From Nocardioides sp. NBC_00368 (GTDB taxonomy: Bacteria > Actinomycetota > Actinomycetes > Propionibacteriales > Nocardioidaceae), in assembly GCF_036090055.1 (NCBI RefSeq), contig NZ_CP107970.1, forward strand, positions 126,501 through 190,500: 64,000 nt of DNA. Reading direction: 5' to 3'. Below, in pieces: positions 61,586-64,000 of this stretch. The notes under the pieces were generated by a model, which saw nothing but the letters and a program-made list of their open reading frames with translations, was not told where the DNA came from and did no database searches. A program made the position numbers and the translations under genes. Position 1 is the first letter of the stretch. Each line of letters begins with the position of its first letter.

Positions 61586-63265
61586 ATGAGCGACGTACGG
61601 CGCCAACGGGTCGCCCGCGCGGTCGACGTGCTGCGGGGGCAGCTGCGAGCGCCGTTCGCCGCGTCGGCCGGCACGGTGGTGCTGCTCTGGGCATCGCTGA
61701 CCCCGTCGCTGATGCCGCGCACCGCGCTCTTCCAGGCGTTGCTCACCGCCCTGTGCATGCTCGCCGGCTATGGTGCCGGCGCGCTGGCCGGCTGGCTGGT
61801 CCGCAGCTGCGGTGGACGGCTCACCGGCCGGGCGCGGGTGATCGCCTGGCGGGTCCTCGCCGTCGCGGGTGGCGTCGGCACCCTGATCATGCTGGGGCTC
61901 TCGCTGCGGTGGGAGAACGAGGTCCGCGACCTGGTCGAGGTCGACCGGGTGGGCGTCCTGCACCTGGTGCTCACCGTGCTGATCACCGCGGTCCTGTTCG
62001 CGCTGCTGCTCGAGCTCGCACGTGGCTGCAAGGCGCTGGGGCGGTCGATCGGACGATTCCTGGGTCGCTTCCTGCCCGCTGCCGCGTCGACCGTGATCGG
62101 CGGACTGATCGCCGCGGTCCTGATCTACGAGCTGGCGATCGGAGTCGGCGGCGGTCGGCTGCTGGGAGCACTCGACGCCAGCTTCGCCGCGATCAACGAG
62201 GAGTTCAGCACCGACGTACCCGCGCCCACGACGCCCGAGCTCACGTCCGGTCCGGCCTCGTCGCAGGACTGGGACGACCTGGGCCGCCAGGGGCGGGTCT
62301 TCGTCGCGAGCGCCCCGACCGCCGCCGACATCGGCGCGTTCACCGACGAGCCTGCGCTGCAGCCCGTGCGTGCGTACATCGGGTCCGGACCGGAAGGCGT
62401 CGACATCCGTGACGAGGCGCTGGACGCGGTCGCGGAGCTCGAGGCGCTCGGCGGTTTCGACCGCGCGGTGATCAACGTGGTGACCGGCACCGGCCGGGGC
62501 TGGGTCAACGAGAACCAGGCCCAGGCGCTGGAGTTCATGTGGGGCGGCGACACCGCGACGGTCAGCCTCCAGTACTCCTACCTGCCGAGCTGGATGTCGT
62601 TCATCCTGGACCGGCAGCGGGCCCAGGACGCCGGTCTCGCCCTCTTCGACGCCGTCTACGGCCGCTGGCTGGAGATCCCCGAGGCCGATCGCCCCTTGTT
62701 GGTCGTGAGCGGGGAGAGCCTGGGCAGCTTCGGTGGCGAGGCCGCCTTCAGCGGCGCCCAGGATCTCGCGACCCGCACCGACGGCGCCCTGTTCGTGGGC
62801 CCGACCGCCGACAACCGGCTGTGGAACCGGTTCACCGACGAGCGTGAGCCGGAGACCCCTCAGGTGCTGCCGGTGCTCGACGACGGCGAGATCGTCCGGT
62901 TCGCCGACCGGCCCGAGGACTGGAAGCTGCCCGGCGCCTGGGAGGGCACCCGGATCGGCTATCTCCAGCACGCGAACGACCCGATCACCTGGTGGTCGCC
63001 GGAGGTGGCGCTGGAGCGCCCGGACTGGTTGGCGGAGGAGCGCGGCCGCGACGTCTCTCCGAACGTACGCTGGATCCCCGGGGTGACGATGCTGCAGCTC
63101 GGCGTCGACCAGTTCTCCGCCAACTCTGTCCCGGCCGGGCAGGGCCACCAGTTCGGTACGGCGCCGGTGCACGCCTGGGCGGCGATCCTGCCGCCTCCGG
63201 GATGGACCGATCAGCGGACGGTCGAGCTCGTCGAGGTGATCGGCGACCGGAAGTGGCTGAGGTGA
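61586..63265 (+). CDS. Membrane-anchored alpha/beta-hydrolase (Abhydrolase_9 family)
   Basis: The 559-residue protein has four to five membrane segments in the first 190 residues and an extracytoplasmic alpha/beta-hydrolase domain with the nucleophile elbow GESLGS (Ser378) and a later Asp/His region. This two-part plan is the Abhydrolase_9 N and C family found in actinobacteria. The substrate is unknown, but location and fold suit a cell-envelope lipid. An open frame reaches back to 60749 through the protease gene and is rejected. Confidence 0.85.
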   Translation: MSDVRRQRVARAVDVLRGQLRAPFAASAGTVVLLWASLTPSLMPRTALFQALLTALCMLAGYGAGALAGWLVRSCGGRLTGRARVIAWRVLAVAGGVGTLIMLGLSLRWENEVRDLVEVDRVGVLHLVLTVLITAVLFALLLELARGCKALGRSIGRFLGRFLPAAASTVIGGLIAAVLIYELAIGVGGGRLLGALDASFAAINEEFSTDVPAPTTPELTSGPASSQDWDDLGRQGRVFVASAPTAADIGAFTDEPALQPVRAYIGSGPEGVDIRDEALDAVAELEALGGFDRAVINVVTGTGRGWVNENQAQALEFMWGGDTATVSLQYSYLPSWMSFILDRQRAQDAGLALFDAVYGRWLEIPEADRPLLVVSGESLGSFGGEAAFSGAQDLATRTDGALFVGPTADNRLWNRFTDEREPETPQVLPVLDDGEIVRFADRPEDWKLPGAWEGTRIGYLQHANDPITWWSPEVALERPDWLAEERGRDVSPNVRWIPGVTMLQLGVDQFSANSVPAGQGHQFGTAPVHAWAAILPPPGWTDQRTVELVEVIGDRKWLR

Positions 63266-63276
63266 CCGGCCACCGC

Positions 63277-63750
63277 TCAGGTCCGGTTCGGATCCCCGCG
63301 GGTGACGTCGACGTACTCGATCTCGATCGCTGAGAGGTCGATGCCGGACGCAGGCCCGAGAAGGTCGGTGACGATCTCGAGGATCTGCGGGCGCAGGGTG
63401 TCGGCGAGCGGGTGGAGCTCGACGCCGTACCTGGCGACGAGGCGGATCTCGATGCCGGTCAGGCGGCCCTCGTCGACGTGCAGCTCGATGTTGTCGGGCG
63501 CGTGGGTCGGGTGCTCCTGGAGGAGCCGGCGCAGCGCGGCGCTCACGACGCGGGCGGAGACGAAGGTCTCGGAGCCCTGATCGTCGCGCGCCGACGTGCC
63601 CGGCTCGGTGAAGGTCAGGATCGGCTCGGAGGGGACGACGACCCGGCGCACGCGCGCCATGATCGACTCGGCCAGGTCGACCCAGCCGGCGGGCTCATCG
63701 GCTCGGGCGGCGCGGACGGCGCGGCCGAGGGGGCTGGGATCTAGCGCCAT
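63277..63750 (-). CDS. Asp23/Gls24-like envelope stress protein
   Basis: The 157-residue protein has an alkaline-shock-protein-like core: ESIMARVRRVVVPSEPILTF, FVSARVVSAALRRLLQEH, and an alternating strand pattern with IELHVDEGRLTGIEIRLVARYGVELHPLADTLR. Its ATG lies within the end of the upstream sigma-factor gene, so it is translated with it. Actinobacterial Asp23 proteins often sit next to sigma factor genes. Confidence 0.75.
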   Translation of the reverse strand: MALDPSPLGRAVRAARADEPAGWVDLAESIMARVRRVVVPSEPILTFTEPGTSARDDQGSETFVSARVVSAALRRLLQEHPTHAPDNIELHVDEGRLTGIEIRLVARYGVELHPLADTLRPQILEIVTDLLGPASGIDLSAIEIEYVDVTRGDPNRT

Positions 63751-64000
63751 CGTGCCATCCTCTCCGCGAGTGTGCGACGGCCGCGGTAGAGGTGTCCGCG
63801 GACGGCGCCGATCGGCATGGCCAGGGCGATGGAGATCTCCTCGTAACTCATCTCTTCGACCTCCCGCAGCAGCCAGGTCGCCCTTTGATGCCACGGTAGT
63901 TCATTCAATGCTAGCTGCAGCGCCTCCAGCAGCTCGGCGTCCAGCACGGTCTGCAACGGGTTGTCCGTCGCGGGCGGGGTCAGCCTGGACATCAGCCCGT
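63741..64000 (-). CDS. Sigma-70 family factor (ECF type), 5' part beyond the window
   Basis: The visible end holds sigma region 4: LQLALNELPWHQRATWLLREVEEMSYEEISIALAMPIGAVRGHLYRGRRTLAERM, a helix-turn-helix that contacts the -35 box. The frame is open to base 64000 (a Met at 63992 is internal), so the gene continues off the right edge. Its last codons overlap the Asp23-like gene, implying one operon, perhaps an envelope stress regulon. Confidence 0.85.
   Translation of the reverse strand, partial: GLMSRLTPPATDNPLQTVLDAELLEALQLALNELPWHQRATWLLREVEEMSYEEISIALAMPIGAVRGHLYRGRRTLAERMARWR

Noticed and set aside
60749..63265. A longer start for the membrane hydrolase
   Set aside because: The extension overlaps the protease gene on the other strand and has no membrane or family features; the start at 61586 has a promoter at the right place.

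Overview
The window is high-GC actinobacterial DNA. Its short intergenic gaps, frequent GTG and TTG starts, TANNNT -10 boxes sitting 6-7 bases before start codons (leaderless mRNAs), MmyB, DUF397, DUF2291 and LURP-one families, and many GTACG words suggest a Nocardioides-like propionibacterial relative. The genus is an inference from style and was not tested by any search.

Layout. 1-2.8 kb: the end of a membrane protein gene, a two-subunit 3-oxoacid CoA-transferase (scoAB) and a divergent IclR regulator. 2.7-14.1 kb: one tightly coupled minus-strand operon with a Zn alcohol dehydrogenase, a TIM-like isomerase, DUF2291, a ribose-type ABC transporter, a DhaK-DhaL kinase, an RpiB-like isomerase and an FGGY kinase, facing a SorC-type regulator. 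It closely resembles a tetritol (erythritol/threitol) catabolic locus. 15.1-21.1 kb: an alpha-glucosidase with a maltose-type ABC transporter under a divergent LacI repressor with two visible operators. 21.3-27.1 kb: Crp-family regulator, a GH16-like protein, a CobW GTPase, then a tandem glycine riboswitch ahead of gcvT-gcvH-sdaA.

27.1-32.5 kb: an HTH/nucleotidyltransferase pair resembling a toxin-antitoxin module, a coupled SDR-SRPBCC-FAD oxidoreductase cluster, and a decayed second copy of the HTH/nucleotidyltransferase pair. At 32.46 kb lies a 3' fragment of a tRNA-Leu, the probable edge of an integrated segment. 32.5-50.2 kb is accessory: a lower-GC gene with a HEPN RNase-type motif, small regulator/dehydrogenase pairs, a DUF397/zinc-ribbon cluster facing an XRE regulator that is split by an IS1634-family element with a 5-bp target duplication, a 747-residue protein that appears to join a nuclease-like N-terminus to a PIN-like C-terminus, and several small orphan genes with DUF6980 or DUF3885. 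A 28-bp direct repeat of the 3' end of a dehydrogenase gene brackets 2.5 kb of this.

50.2-64 kb returns to ordinary chromosome: imine-reductase-like dehydrogenase with HxlR regulator, MmyB regulator with SDR, a POT peptide transporter, a repeat-rich LPNTG wall-anchored protein, a LURP-one protein, an arginine deiminase with its transporter, a Nal1-like serine protease beside a stand-alone copy of its N-terminal-like domain, a membrane alpha/beta-hydrolase, an Asp23-like protein and the end of a sigma factor gene.

The strongest leads are the nuclease-PIN protein, the HEPN gene at the tRNA fragment, the duplicated and decayed HTH/nucleotidyltransferase module, and the two kinds of long dispersed repeats.
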